DNA of 64,000 nucleotides from Branchiostoma floridae. Its lineage: Eukaryota; Chordata; Leptocardii; Amphioxiformes; Branchiostomatidae. Under the pieces are notes generated by a model that saw only the letters and a list, made by a program, of their open reading frames with translations, had not been told where the DNA came from and searched no databases. The translations under genes and the position numbers were made by a program. Position 1 is the stretch's first letter, and each line of letters opens with the position of its first letter. The stretch lies in the NCBI RefSeq assembly GCF_000003815.2, contig NC_049995.1, positions 5,172,729 through 5,236,728 on the forward strand. The letters are read 5' to 3'. This document shows positions 12,901 through 23,309 of the stretch, in pieces.

Positions 12901-14854
12901 TATCTGTTAAATGTTCCACTAGCCACAAACTTCAAACATCACAGGTATTTGAGTCCTATAATGGAAACACTACAAATATCTCATTAAATATGCAAATTAA
13001 GTGCCAGTTCGCATAATTTGCACTTGATGATGTTCATCTCTGTCTAAGCTACCTACATACCAAATATCACCTAAATTTGTTGCCTCCTTGTTCAGTTATC
13101 CTCCTTAGACGATTTTGACAAAACGCCCCTGCAGTTCCAGAGCAACCTGCTAGGGGACCTAAACATATACCTCGTATTCCTTACGTCACAAGCTATCTGC
13201 CACCAAAACATCAAGAATATAGCACATTCAGATGAAAATATACAAAAATGGAATTTCTGCTGCAGTACCAAGGTCACATACCAAATATCATCGTAATCCA
13301 TCCAGAGGTTCTTGAGTTATGCTGACTACGAGGGTGAGTCAGAAAGTAATGCAAGTGGTTTCATAACAGACTCGTTTTTTAATCAATTGAGTTGAAATTT
13401 GGCACAAAAGTAGAGGTATATGTCCTCTTGAGATTGAATGTTTTAAGTTTGGTCTTTATCATTTTATGAGCAACTGAGTTGATTTCAAGATGAACACACC
13501 CTTGGTAGCTTGTCAGACTATCAATTCCTCTAAATCTGACCCACTAAAAATCATTGTAGGAGGTTGAAATTATACATGTATGATACCAAATGTCTCTATA
13601 GGTTGCGTGCCAATTTTCTTCTCTAAACTCGTAATGATTCCTTATTTACAGCTGCTAGGATGCAGTAAGTTGTGTTATAGAGCTGTTGGATTTATACACG
13701 AATTCGTGAGTTGTTGGTTAAAATACTACTTTTTCATTCACCAAAAGAAACTAAACTTTATACAGCTATTAACTGTTTAAAGGACGAAAAGTGTGCTAAG
13801 TTTCATTTCTCTTTGTTAATTGGAAAGAAGGCTACAGAAAGTTTAATCATAAAACCACAGATCTCATGACCCTGAAGACCGCGTATACCTCACTCTACAC
13901 CAGCAACGAAAAAAGAAAAACTGCTCGGATTTCAGAGTTGAAATTAAGCATGTGGCTTATAGAGCAATGCAGCTTATTACATGTGCAGGCTTAGTCTCCT
14001 ACAATAGCAAAAACTGGTTTAGTGAAATTCTTAATTGTACGTTGATTAGACCTCACTTTTCTTCTGACGGGATACCAAGGGTGTGGTCACATTGAAAGCA
14101 GCTCAGTCACTCATAAAATAATGAGCAACAAATTTAGATATTTCAATCTCAAGAGGAGATATGTATTAACCTTTGTACCAAATTTCAACTCATTCGATCA
14201 AAGAACGACTCTGTTATGAAACCACTTGCATTACTTTCTGACTCACCCTCGTACAAAAACCGGAAACACAGACACACAGAGACAGACAGACACACCCAAA
14301 ACTATATCTTCATTTTTCATGGTGATAACAAAGTACTTTACAAAAGTCTGTTGTCTTTGTAATATTTTCAAAGTACTTTCAAAAGTATTGTTGTAAGAAA
14401 GTAGTTCCTACCAATTGTTCGAACCTCTCCAGTCGCACCAGCTTCTTCAGATGCCCCTCGTGCTCCGGGTGGATACGCAAAACTTGGTGTCTGTGGTTTA
14501 TTTACATAAGGATTCAAAATTACAAAAGTATGAGCATAATGTGAGCAAGTCTGGGAATTCCATTTCAAAACCGTCCAGTGGGTCGAATTCTAACGAGGAA
14601 TACATATCCAAGAGAGCATGTTTCATACTTTTTGATCGTAGAACAGAAGGAAGTATGGAGATAGATATGTGATGAGAAGGGACACAGGTCTAGAGGCAGA
14701 CAGCATGAGGAAAGCGGTGCTTGACATAGTCTTCTGGGCTGCTACAGTGGTTCGGGTGGCAGGGGAGTACGTCAAGTATGGAGAAGACTTACCCATCGAA
14801 TCGCTTGGCCGCGAACGCCACGAAAACCGTTGTCAGGAGCAGGAAAGCCTTCAT
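6902..14854 (-). CDS. M14 carboxypeptidase A/B-like zymogen, probably catalytically altered
   Basis: Eleven exons, all phases closing, 396 residues: 14854-14793, 14490-14412, 12401-12288, 11934-11836, 11100-10999, 10794-10693, 10138-10028, 8696-8615, 8013-7811, 7299-7218, 7056-6902 (stop 6904-6902). The protein begins with a signal peptide ([15 protein letters not shown]), then a propeptide of about 100 residues (HQVLRI, VDFWKGP), then the catalytic fold. Kept: zinc histidines H170 (LHARDW) and H295 (SVHASGQ), and substrate-binding R231 (KKTRS) and N243-R244 (ANRNW). Changed: the zinc-ligand Glu of HxxE is Asp173, the catalytic Glu of ELRD is Gln370 (QLRD), and Tyr198 and Tyr248 equivalents are absent. 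Residue 255 equivalent is Cys, neither CPA- nor CPB-like. The C-terminus is short. A secreted digestive-type fold is clear; activity is doubtful. The last exon could alternatively splice at GTAGGA. Confidence 0.92.
7440..7690 (+). mobile_element. CR1-like LINE reverse-transcriptase C-terminal fragment
   Basis: Plus-strand frame reads like the end of a LINE ORF2: R-x-x-x-EWN-x-L, then SLDSFKERL, then a stop and a tail with CCGAAGGGCGGTTATACCG and a short GATACA repeat. It lies in the carboxypeptidase intron between exons at 7811-8013 and 7218-7299, opposite in orientation to the gene. Confidence 0.65.
8228..8437 (+). mobile_element. LINE C-terminal fragment (zf-RVT type)
   Basis: The translation contains [20 protein letters not shown], the E-x-x-HF-x-x-x-C-x-x-x-x-x-x-x-R pattern of the zinc-knuckle tail after the reverse transcriptase of CR1/L2-like LINEs. 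The 3' end overlaps the start of the MITE at 8405. It sits in a carboxypeptidase intron. Confidence 0.6.
8405..8610. mobile_element. Small MITE with TAACGTTAGGTCACC ends
   Basis: Ends are inverted repeats of about 36 bp (TAACGTTAGGTCACCTTTAT then CCGCGGGGTAACC or CCATGGGGTAACG). The right end stops about 4 bp from the splice donor of carboxypeptidase exon 8615-8696. A related element is at 33505-33672. Confidence 0.7.
9130..9345. repeat. Two copies of the ATCTGCTTGGAGATTA dispersed motif
   Basis: Near 9150 and 9319 the motif occurs twice on the same strand inside a carboxypeptidase intron. The reverse complement, TAATCTCCAAGCAGAT, occurs at about 4871 and 41320 and in shortened form elsewhere in the window, so these are probably ends of a dispersed MITE family. 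Confidence 0.5.
10280..10590 (+). repeat. SINE-like repeat in a carboxypeptidase intron
   Basis: The segment with TACTCATTGTCACCTCAGTG followed by AAGTGAGGAAAGT resembles the stretch at 56925-56990 (CACCTGTCAGGAGTAAAGTG then AGGAAAGTCATGTAAAGTGCC). Two copies in one window suggest a dispersed short element; family not identified. Confidence 0.4.
13100..14320 (+). repeat. Dispersed CTGCAGTACCA...TTCTTGAGTTAT repeat, split by the mariner-like element
   Basis: Segments with CTGCAGTTCCAGAGCAACCT, CTGCAGTACCAAGG and TTCTTGAGTTATGCTGAC on the left, and an acacagacacacagag tract on the right, form one copy of a family also seen at 28375-28525, 31803-31950, 58110-58310 and 61600-61680. The mariner-like element interrupts it exactly after the GAGTTATGCTGAC segment. 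Confidence 0.65.
13329..14251. mobile_element. Non-autonomous Tc1/mariner-like element (MITE), TA target duplication
   Basis: The element begins CGAGGGTGAGTCAGAAAGTA and ends with its reverse complement. The ends stay recognisably inverted for well over 100 bp. TA dinucleotides at 13327-13328 and 14252-14253 flank it. The roughly 600 bp interior has no transposase-like reading frame. It lies in the carboxypeptidase intron between exons 14412-14490 and 12288-12401 and has landed inside another repeat (13100-13326 plus 14254-14320). Confidence 0.85.
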
Positions 14855-14919
14855 GTGGGATTGTTCTTCTACACTGGAGCGAAAAGACATTGAGTGTCAG
14901 TCACAGGAAGGAGGCAGGC

Positions 14920-14925
14920 TTTATA
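14920..14925 (-). promoter_or_regulatory. TATA box of the carboxypeptidase gene
   Basis: TATAAA on the minus strand (context TTCTATAAAGCC) lies about 66 bp upstream of the ATG at 14854, leaving room for a start site near 14890 and a short 5'UTR. This fits a tissue-restricted, highly expressed secretory gene. Confidence 0.6.
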
Positions 14926-15940
14926 GAATCAATCTTACAACAGTTACTGTTTGTGAAAGCATTTTGCATACAAGTACAAAATGTACGTCCTTAAACTCGA
15001 GTGGTCCCTTCTACAGCCCTGTCTGGTGGCAAATCAACTCGTATGCATCAGGAGCTTAGCCTGGGTACCCACCATACTCTAAATTGTGTGGGAAGGGTAT
15101 AGGAGCCCGGTAAACTAACCAGGGTGACACTCATGCTACCAAGAAGTGTTTACTTGCTGTCCCCACAATATTGCAGTATTCACGCATTTCATATCAGTAA
15201 TAGTTGATAGTTCAGATTTCTCGCCACCGTTTAGTACGCATACGCGGATCCAGTCCGGAGGAGTGAGGTACGCAAGTCTGGAATACTGGGACTCAAAGTC
15301 AAAGTAGAACTTCACAATACATTTATGCGCGCCCCCCGGGGTCTGTGACGTGGGTATATAAATTTACATAAATTTGAGAGGTAGTCAGATATAGTCTGAG
15401 CTACATGGTCATGGCATGTGTCGAATTTGAGACTGCATGATTTGGATTGCGAAGGTTAAAATACTTTCCCTGGTCGCCATTTTGTTCTGACATTACCAAA
15501 CATTTGATCGGACAATCGTTCCAAATAGTTGACTTCTCATGGACAAATAAGGCATCAGTATAGTGAAAAAACACAGAGAAGAAATTGTCGACTTACCTCA
15601 GTGTGAAAGGAAGCTGTCTACAGTCTGCAAGCTGCTTAAAATCCCAGGGAGTCTGTCTTAACTATGTCCTTAAGTGTGCCCTTCAACTCTGCACTGACTG
15701 AGGTAGTTGGACTACCTGAGGTTAGCCGCCTATTGTCTTATATGCCCACAGGCGATACCTGAGATGTGTCACCCATGTGGACATGATGCGATGTATGTAA
15801 TCTTCTGTCATGGCTCGAAATTCTTTTTTCTACACTGATTTTTATCTAACATATTACACTGTTGGATGAATGTAACAGTGGACCTGATGAGCTTTGAAAA
15901 AAATATTTTAAGTAGTTGTATTACCTGTAATCCTATTTTT

Positions 15941-16087
15941 TCTGTGACGTCATGGTCGGAAGGCTGGGAACTTCGGGAACCCGGAGGTACACTTTCCTTG
16001 CCTGGCTCTGAGGCAGCTTCGGCCCCATCGCCAGCCTTTTAAAGACTGTATTAAGACGTTATAAGATACCCGTAAGACAGTCTAAGA
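15941..16087 (-). pseudogene. Duplicated fragment of TRIM exon 2 and its upstream intron edge
   Basis: The stretch aligns in the same orientation with about 4000-4147: shared blocks include TCTGTGACGTCA, GGTCGGAAG, CACTTTCCTTGCC, GGCTCTGAGGCAGCTTCGGC and GTAAGACAGTCTA. The match covers exon 2 plus about 40 bp of intron before it, so it is a DNA-level duplication, not retrocopied mRNA. The rest of the gene is absent here. Confidence 0.8.
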
Positions 16088-17346
16088 CTGCCGACAAAGC
16101 TCAGGCAGACAGAGGGAATCGCACATTTAGTTGAGATATAACAAAAAGGAAAATTACAAATCATTAACTTTCCATCATGCCAATGGCAAGTCAGCTCCAA
16201 CCCTATTCTGCAAGATATTTTACACTCTCGATTTACTACAACTATCAGTCGATACATATAAAGTCTATAACACAAATACAAACACTCGAAAAAAAACTGT
16301 CCACACGGTCCAAATATGCAATTCAGAAGTTGGAGAAACAACTGTTGATCGCCTTGTCATAAATCCTCAACATGCAAAACTTGTCTAACACCAAATCCTC
16401 TGACAGGGCGTTCACACGACCACCGAAGTTGGGCGACCTCTCGTCAGGATTCATCCAACCATGAGCGTTGAATGAACTTTCTTTAACCGCATTGCATCTG
16501 TTGAGCCTGAAAAGTCTTTAAGTTGATTTGTCCAAATGCCTTGATGTACCTCAACAGGACCATGCCGTACGCTCGCACCAGCTGCAAGAAATACAGAAGG
16601 CTTAACGGCTAAACAAAGGCACATAGATACATACGGGACGTGTACGTGGAATGCGACATACAATTGGACATCTCCAATGAACAAAAGAAGGTGTACAGGT
16701 CCAATACTTCAAAGCACAATGCTGTGATGTGCCGCGAGGCACTTTGTCCTGAATCACAAAGAAGAAATTATCAAGTACTAATGATCGTAGACCTGGATAA
16801 CAAAATGCTAATAAACAGAGCCCGCTATTACAATACACTGTATAAAATGCTCACCTTGTCACATGTGGTACGACCATCAAGTCATTGTGGACATTTCTGG
16901 AAAACCAGGTATTTCCTCAGTTTCGGAATGTCTTCTCTTCATACGTCCTATGTTACACACAGAAAGATACCTTGTATTAGGACACTCATTCGAATGTCCC
17001 GAAGTTTTTTGTCAAACTGATTTTCCATGGTTCACACTAAGTGAAAAAAATTATAACGCTGTGAAACAGACGATACTTGAATTAATGTTCTCGAGGTGAT
17101 TATTACCACAGTACGATACCTTGTCAAATGTCTGGGGAAGGCCTTGTTGTCATGAAGCGTCGGTTACGGCGACGCAACTTTCCGTTTCGTACACCGTCGT
17201 TGCCTTCGAGAAGGGTCGTTGCCAAATCTAAGAACGCTCGTTGCCTTTCTAATAGGCGATGCCATTTTCGAGCGACCGATCTTAAATCCCGAGTGCTCGC
17301 GGCATGTTCGTGAAATATTCATGAATTCTCGGAACTCTTAGTATTG

Positions 17347-17800
17347 TGGGTATGCATCCCTTGAAGTAGCCTGGATACCATACCCAAACGTCAAAAATAT
17401 CTTTCCTGTTGGGGTCTGGCAGGATGGCTGTAGAAAAGTTCTCGGAAGGCCCTTGATCAGAGGGAGGAGAACCTAGGATTTATGACCACTAACACCACAG
17501 GTAGGCAGCTACAACACACCACAGTTGGTCAGCAGGCTATCACAGTAGCGAATCAGGTACTTAGTGGTCTCAGTTATGGATTTAAAAAAAATACAGTTGA
17601 GGGTCTTTAACCAATCATGGTAGCGGTGTATTACCTCCTGCTGATCCTGCTGCTGTTCTATTGGTGGAGTTTTTTGCCCACTATAAGGGGCAAATTTGAG
17701 AAGCCGGCCTATGCCATCCGGCCAGACCCCTGCACGATAGATACTTGAGATCGGGCTGGGGTTTGGTAACCAGGCTACCCTTGAAGCATATGACTCTGGG
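17347..17800. repeat. Degenerate inverted-repeat element
   Basis: The left end (GGTATGCATCCCTTGAAG, AGCCTGGATACCATACCC) and right end (GGGTTTGGTAACCAGGCTAC, CCTTGAAGCATATGA) are imperfect reverse complements over about 40 bp, suggesting a MITE of about 450 bp. The match is only moderate. Confidence 0.4.
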
Positions 17801-18119
17801 CCTGGTTCTCTATCACCGCTCAAACCTTTTCTTATTCTACTTCGCACTTCTACATTTTTGAGGTGGGTGTTATAGATTTGGATTGCTACTAACTAGTTTT
17901 TGCCAAAAACTGTGTTTTTTGAGAAGTAATCCCAAGAGGTGTAATCACGTTAACTATTGGATGCTTGAGGTCAAAGGTCAGGCTTCCGTCTGTTTATGGA
18001 GATTTAAAGTTTAAAAAGCTGTATGCAATTTGGCAGAAATTGGCCTTTGGACTTCAGGAGGTTTGCTATTCGGTGGAGATGAGTTTTAAAGGACTTTTAG
18101 TCTGAGGTAAGATTTTGAC

Positions 18120-18460
18120 TCCCTCTTCTTGTGGTTATTTGTGTAAAATGTCATATATACTCGAACGTTCTCTTGTTTTGTTCACATTGATATACAAATT
18201 TTCATTTATTTCCATTTATTTCATTTTGATTATGATTTCGAGTTATATTATGCTTACATTGTAAACTTTGTTTTCCTTTACCATTTGTCACCTAAGTTGT
18301 GTTAATTTTTGTTAGTTCTCGCTTTGTTACCATTTATGTTATTATATATCGTATCGATTGCTATTATGTTGTATGTATGTACGGGGTCGCCCCCCAGGGA
18401 ACTTTGAAAAACGCCTAAAATGGCGATATTTAACCCTGGTAAAATAAAAATAAACAAACA
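18120..18460 (+). mobile_element. LINE 3' end with A-rich tail
   Basis: An AT-rich tract runs into GGGGTCGCCCCCCAGGGAAC, AAAACGCCTAAAATGGCG and ends in AAATAAAAATAAACAAACAA. A related end lies at about 33110-33215 (GATAAAAACGCCTAAAAC). The layout is that of a non-LTR element terminus; no coding part is visible. Confidence 0.5.
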
Positions 18461-19068
18461 AAGAAACAAACGTTTTGGTTGGGCATGCCCATTAATCGTT
18501 GTATTGAAGCTATGCAACTTACAGCGCCCTACCTGTGATGGCGACTTATAACAGTACTGCAACTGTTCGGGCGTTGTGACTGTGGTAGAAAAACTGACTC
18601 GAAGTACATATGCTAACTAGATTTCAGGAAATGGTTGGAAGGGAAGAATTCTACAACGATGATAATGTTTTGGACTTAAGAAATTTTTTAAAGTTTAAAT
18701 CAACGGAACTTGCCACATTGAAAAAGAATTCTATGTAAATGCCATCTACATTTACATAATGCATACTTGGTGACATTCACACTTAATTAGCTTACACATT
18801 CCACAAGTATGTAATTCCCAACATTTAACTTGGGTTTATAGCATTTTGTGTCAATTATATGAATGGGGACATTATTTCTATAATACATGTATGTATCTGT
18901 AGCGACAGAAGGCCTCTTTGGTATATCTTTACTACATATTAAATACTTTTTTTTATTGTACGAAATATGGTAAATGTTCAATTAGGGATAATATATATTG
19001 CATTGTTGCACATATACTAGTAAGTGAAAAAGAATACCAAACATGTTCCATTTCAGTGACGACAATAC

Positions 19069-19074
19069 TTTATT
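19069..19074 (-). terminator. Candidate polyadenylation signal of the LRR receptor
   Basis: AATAAA on the minus strand, about 140 bp downstream of the LRR receptor stop codon at 19213-19215. No other AATAAA in that direction was seen nearer. Confidence 0.4.
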
Positions 19075-19212
19075 CCCACATGTGCTGTGGTCTGCCTCAT
19101 TTGATCATGAACTTCTTTATTGGTCTAAAGTTGCTACGTGTGTAGATTAAACCATACATGTAGGCAATAAAGCTACAAGACATCTTCGGCCAAAAACTAG
19201 GCCATTCGACGC

Positions 19213-21468
19213 CTATCTTATATAAGCTGTCTCGTCTTGGTTAACGGACTTAATGGTATTGTCTAGTGTTGCCATTTCCCTGCACAAAACTAAAGCGCTG
19301 ACCACTGTCTCTGAAGCTGTATCATAAACTGAAGCATCCGCGCAAACGTCTTCAGCGATTGGCAACTCAATGTCCGCTGACGTTGCAGCGTAGAAAGTCC
19401 CAGTCTCACTGTCCTCGTTTTGTGGGTCCTGTGCAGAAGAATCACGAATGTCTTCGCCGTTTATTTGAGAATAGTCGTGCCCAGTTGGAACATACACTTC
19501 TTCGTCGTTTATTTGAGAATAGTCGTGCCCAGTTGGAACATACACTTCTTCTTCGTTTATTTGGTTGTAAGTGTTGTCGTCTGGTTGACACAAGTCGGGC
19601 ACGCCCCCTGCCGGGGACCTTTGTACTGCATTACCTTCGTACATTGGATTACTTTGCAAAACATGTTCGATATTCATGATGTTTGCTAGTGGAATATTTG
19701 GGGGGCTGTTGTTGCTTGTTCTGTCAGGATTTTGATTTTTTCTACTTCTCTTTCGGTAGTAACACAAAGCAATGAAGCATACCGCAACAAGACAACCCAC
19801 AACCACAGAAGTTACTATCACAGGAATCGTTAAATCTGTGACACCATCTAGAGTCATGTGACTTTGTGTAGAAAATACCGGCACTTCGGATGTCACCAAA
19901 ACTCTATTATTTAGTGATTGTTTTGTCTGATGACTTCGTTTGTAAGGATTGGACAAAGATGTGTTGTCTGGTGTAACAATTTTGTTACCAATACTGTCAG
20001 TAGTGGCGGTATATGTACTGGTGAATGTTGCATCTTTTGCGTCAGTGTTAACCGCTTGAACACATTGAGACTCATGTATTGTGGGCGCATCCTCAATAAA
20101 AGAAATCCGTTTCTGATCATGAATGATAGTGTAACATGCTACTAATGATGGACCGGGTATAGAATTCTTCGTTGTGTATGCCACCACACTTAAGTCTTTG
20201 TAACTTGTTTCTACGCCAGAAAATCGCAAACTCGACTCTCCCTTCAAACCCAAATTTATGCCGACTGGCTCTTTCCACGCCTTCAAACAGCGACTTGAGA
20301 AAGACTTGTGCTTTTGTGTTTCACCGTTCTGTGCAATGATGACGAAGGGGTGAATCGTTTTAAAATGACCCAACCGAATTTCTTCAGACAATGACTCACA
20401 ATTATTCTCCAACTTGTGGATGTTTTTCTTTCCATCCGACATCTCGTACCAATCTATACTGAACACGTTTCTCGTTCCTTCATAGTTGATATGCAAAACC
20501 ATGCCAAACGCCTCAAATCGTACCCACTGCTTCGTTTCTGTTGGATCCGGCCGCGGACACTTCTTCAAAACAACATTCCAGGCCGCACCATACCTATTAT
20601 CTGAGTCGTCTAGAGAAGTGGGCCCGCTGAGCTCGAAGTCAGGCGCAAGAAGTGCATTTTTGTGCACACATACCAAGTCGTTGTACGTTACATCAAGAAT
20701 CTCCAAATCTTTCAAATAGTTAAACGCGTCTGGTGGTATCGCTTTGATTCTATTTTTCCTCAGGATAAGTTCTCGTAACCCACCCAGACCAGCAAACCAC
20801 TGTCTACGCACTTCTGATAATAAGTTACCTTTGAGGTCTAACACATGAAGGTTTTCTAGATTTTCGAAACATCCTCGTTCCAAACTGGAGATTTTGTTGT
20901 AAGATATCGAAAGCCAGGACAGATTGTATTTGTCGCGTGATTTTGAACCACTGTACCAGTTTCTGGGTACGTGAGTTAACATGTTATTATAATCTATATG
21001 CAATACTACCAATCTAAAGAAGTCTTTAAACGTCGCGTTGCCTAGATCAGTTATTCCCGACTGAATAAGAGAAAGAGTTGTGAGTGAAGAGTTGTCGATC
21101 ATTGCTAGTTTTTGTGACGATAGTATCCCGTATTGTAGCCCTCTTAATAGGAGCGTTTCCGTACCAAAAAAGCATTCTCTTTTTGTATCGTTTACCGTTT
21201 CGACAGAATGACTTTGAACATCGGAACATGAAACGCATAGTGCGTTCTCTACATAGAATCGGCTAGTATGCCATCTGCTGTAGTGGTTATTGTATAAGCT
21301 ATTGTCGCTTAAGCTTTCGTTGTCAGGAAGGCAATACATATACTGCAATTTCCTTTCACATGTTGGAAAGCAGTTCTGTTCTGTAGAGGCATTTGATAAC
21401 GTTGCCAAAGCTATTACGATCAAAATGAGACATTTAAATTGAAAAATCGGATTCATTTTGGACATCAA
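19213..21468 (-). CDS. Single-exon leucine-rich-repeat transmembrane receptor with ITAM-like tail
   Basis: An uninterrupted 751-codon frame. Residues 8-28 form a signal peptide, followed by a Cys-containing cap (NCFPTCERKLQYMYC). About five LRRs run from residue 128 to 265 (e.g. NLHVLDLKGNLLSEV, LRELILRKNRIKAIP), then a truncated LRR C-terminal flank. A long ectodomain of unknown fold with several Cys and N-glycosylation sites precedes one membrane helix at about 547-571, closed by YYRKRSRK. The tail has NPMYE (608-611) and tyrosines at 634, 643, 650, 659 and 666 within a 16-residue repeat (YNQI/YSQI, EVYVPTGHD), and ends TAYIR. Known logic: LRR receptors bind ligands outside; YxxI pairs recruit SH2 proteins when phosphorylated. 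No orthologue is recognised. Being intronless, it may descend from a retrocopy or from an intronless LRR family. Confidence 0.92.
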   Translation of the reverse strand: MMSKMNPIFQFKCLILIVIALATLSNASTEQNCFPTCERKLQYMYCLPDNESLSDNSLYNNHYSRWHTSRFYVENALCVSCSDVQSHSVETVNDTKRECFFGTETLLLRGLQYGILSSQKLAMIDNSSLTTLSLIQSGITDLGNATFKDFFRLVVLHIDYNNMLTHVPRNWYSGSKSRDKYNLSWLSISYNKISSLERGCFENLENLHVLDLKGNLLSEVRRQWFAGLGGLRELILRKNRIKAIPPDAFNYLKDLEILDVTYNDLVCVHKNALLAPDFELSGPTSLDDSDNRYGAAWNVVLKKCPRPDPTETKQWVRFEAFGMVLHINYEGTRNVFSIDWYEMSDGKKNIHKLENNCESLSEEIRLGHFKTIHPFVIIAQNGETQKHKSFSSRCLKAWKEPVGINLGLKGESSLRFSGVETSYKDLSVVAYTTKNSIPGPSLVACYTIIHDQKRISFIEDAPTIHESQCVQAVNTDAKDATFTSTYTATTDSIGNKIVTPDNTSLSNPYKRSHQTKQSLNNRVLVTSEVPVFSTQSHMTLDGVTDLTIPVIVTSVVVGCLVAVCFIALCYYRKRSRKNQNPDRTSNNSPPNIPLANIMNIEHVLQSNPMYEGNAVQRSPAGGVPDLCQPDDNTYNQINEEEVYVPTGHDYSQINDEEVYVPTGHDYSQINGEDIRDSSAQDPQNEDSETGTFYAATSADIELPIAEDVCADASVYDTASETVVSALVLCREMATLDNTIKSVNQDETAYIR
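19459..19580 (-). repeat. 48-bp coding tandem repeat in the LRR receptor tail
   Basis: Copies start at 19459, 19507 and 19555 (the last partial). Two full units are nearly identical, so the duplication is recent. Each unit encodes 16 residues including one YxxI and one EVYVPT motif. Confidence 0.9.
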
Positions 21469-21623
21469 AATTCTTTTTGTTGGAAAATGTTTTGATAGTG
21501 ACAGGTTCTTCTTAACGTTTCACGTGGATTTGCAATCTTAAGCTAGAGCCGCAATTTCATTTTTCTTCAAGTGTCTCGATTTAGAAGAATTTGCTTATTC
21601 TTATATGGTTCTTATTTCTTCTT

Positions 21624-21717
<94 letters not shown>

Positions 21718-21835
21718 CAGAGAGACAGAGAGAGGGAGAGACAGAGAGACAGAGACAGAGATAGACAGAGAGAGACAGAGCGGAGAGAGAGAAAGAGAGA
21801 TAGAGAGACAGAGACAAAGAAAGAGATCAAAACCT
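21624..21835. repeat. GA/GACAGA microsatellite
   Basis: Nearly pure (GA)n grading into (GACAGA)n and GAGACA units. Long frames across it on both strands are Arg-Glu or Ser-Leu strings and are not genes. Confidence 0.95.
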
Positions 21836-22324
21836 TGTCTGTGCTTTGCAGCTAGGTTGTCGGTGTTGAACAGAACGCGAACAGTTCACAGTGAGATGGA
21901 CGTTGACTTCGCGATCGAATTTCAGTCCGTTTTTAAAGAATCAGTACCTGACAAAATCTAAAGATCCTCCGTTCTCTGGACCGTGATGCCGCTGAAAAGT
22001 GGGCGGGCCTCCTGGCTTCCTTGGCCGCAGGATCAGTACAGATGTGCCGTGTCGGTGGATTCAATAGTACCGTGCCAATCTGCAATACACAATTTGAGTA
22101 CAACATTCAGAAATCTAGACATTAACCCTTATCTTGCTGATAATTTCTTGCCAATTCAACCCCCAAGCTGGTTAATCTATCAGATCAGTAAAACTTGACC
22201 TATTCTGTGCTGCTGCTGCAGATTTACTTCCCCAATCGATGCGTTTTGCTGCGGTATGCCAGATTTAGGAGAGAGATGCCCCAAACTCACAAAGAAACTG
22301 TACCCACATACAGGCATATACATG

Positions 22325-22424
22325 NNNNNNNNNNNNNNNNNNNNNNNNNNNNNNNNNNNNNNNNNNNNNNNNNNNNNNNNNNNNNNNNNNNNNNNNNNNN
22401 NNNNNNNNNNNNNNNNNNNNNNNN
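22325..22424. other. Assembly gap (100 N)
   Basis: Exactly 100 undetermined bases, the usual placeholder for a gap of unknown size. Confidence 1.
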
Positions 22425-23309
22425 TTGTTATTTTCTCCGTTTTTTTTTCAATTTAGATATTGCTTACTACGTAAAAGTATGACCAAGAAGACGACAAAAT
22501 ACACAAAAAGGAAGAAAATTCTTTCCTTATCTCTGAAATTCGTTCAGTATCTTTCGAACCCCGCAGTGACGCAAGCATGACGCAATTGCAGTGAGAGTGC
22601 ACCTTAAGCTACCGCCACAAATCAAGAATCGAGCTCTAAGTCTAAGTGAGCATTTTCGGCCAAAGTATGGCCGACATTCTAACGATTACTACGGCTTCGG
22701 GTGAATTTTAGTAACTCGTCCGTTGGGATTTAAACCTCAATGTTATGTCAGTTGTGCACAAAAAAAAACACAGAAAAGTCAATAACTTAAAACTTTCCGG
22801 GATGACACTCCGAGCCCAGTCCAGTGTGACATGGCAGATTTTCGGCGACAAATACGATCGATACTCGGACGATCTTAAAATCTGGCGAGCTCCTGCCGAT
22901 TTAAAAATTCGGCCGCGTTTCTCTTGAAATGTGACGCAGGCTTTTAGCGGGTACCTCACAGACGCTAAGGTACGTTGTCGGCGTCGCTGTTGTGTAAATT
23001 GCCGTCCGAAGATCTGCTTGGAGATTATACTTGGGGTAGATCGTGGTCGACTTTCGTTTGCTTGTTTACGAACGAATGATGTTTTGGCGTCATTCTGATA
23101 AACATATGATCAATAATCTATAACATGTAGTACCGAAGAACAATTTTGAAAAGAGTCGAAGTTTGAGCAAACATATGCATATTAAACATTTCCATGTAAC
23201 ATAACGTTACCATGCAAAAACTACAGACTAATATTGACAGGCCGCGAATATGTTTAATCTTTCTTGCGAACATCCTGACTTTTCTTTCCATTCTGTTCTC
23301 TGTGATTAA

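Larger units (their letters stand above)
14855..19212. other. Intergenic between carboxypeptidase and LRR receptor
   Basis: No gene was recognised. Contents: carboxypeptidase promoter, a duplicated TRIM exon fragment (15941-16087), an inverted-repeat element (17347-17800), a CG-rich patch at 17130-17330 with repeated GTCGTTGCC, and a LINE tail (18120-18460). A GAG/GTAAGT donor-like sequence near 15598 (minus) could belong to a noncoding exon but has no other support. Confidence 0.55.
21469..23305. other. Upstream of the LRR receptor: microsatellite, gap, no gene
   Basis: Contains the LRR receptor promoter, the purine repeat at 21624-21835, the N gap at 22325-22424, and a copy of the ATCTGCTTGGAGATTA motif at about 23010. 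No coding or RNA gene was recognised. Confidence 0.6.

Noticed and set aside
21571-21961. Frames of Arg-Glu and Ser-Leu repeats on both strands
   Set aside because: They are translations of the GA/GACAGA microsatellite and have no splice or start context; the same holds for 24619-25110.
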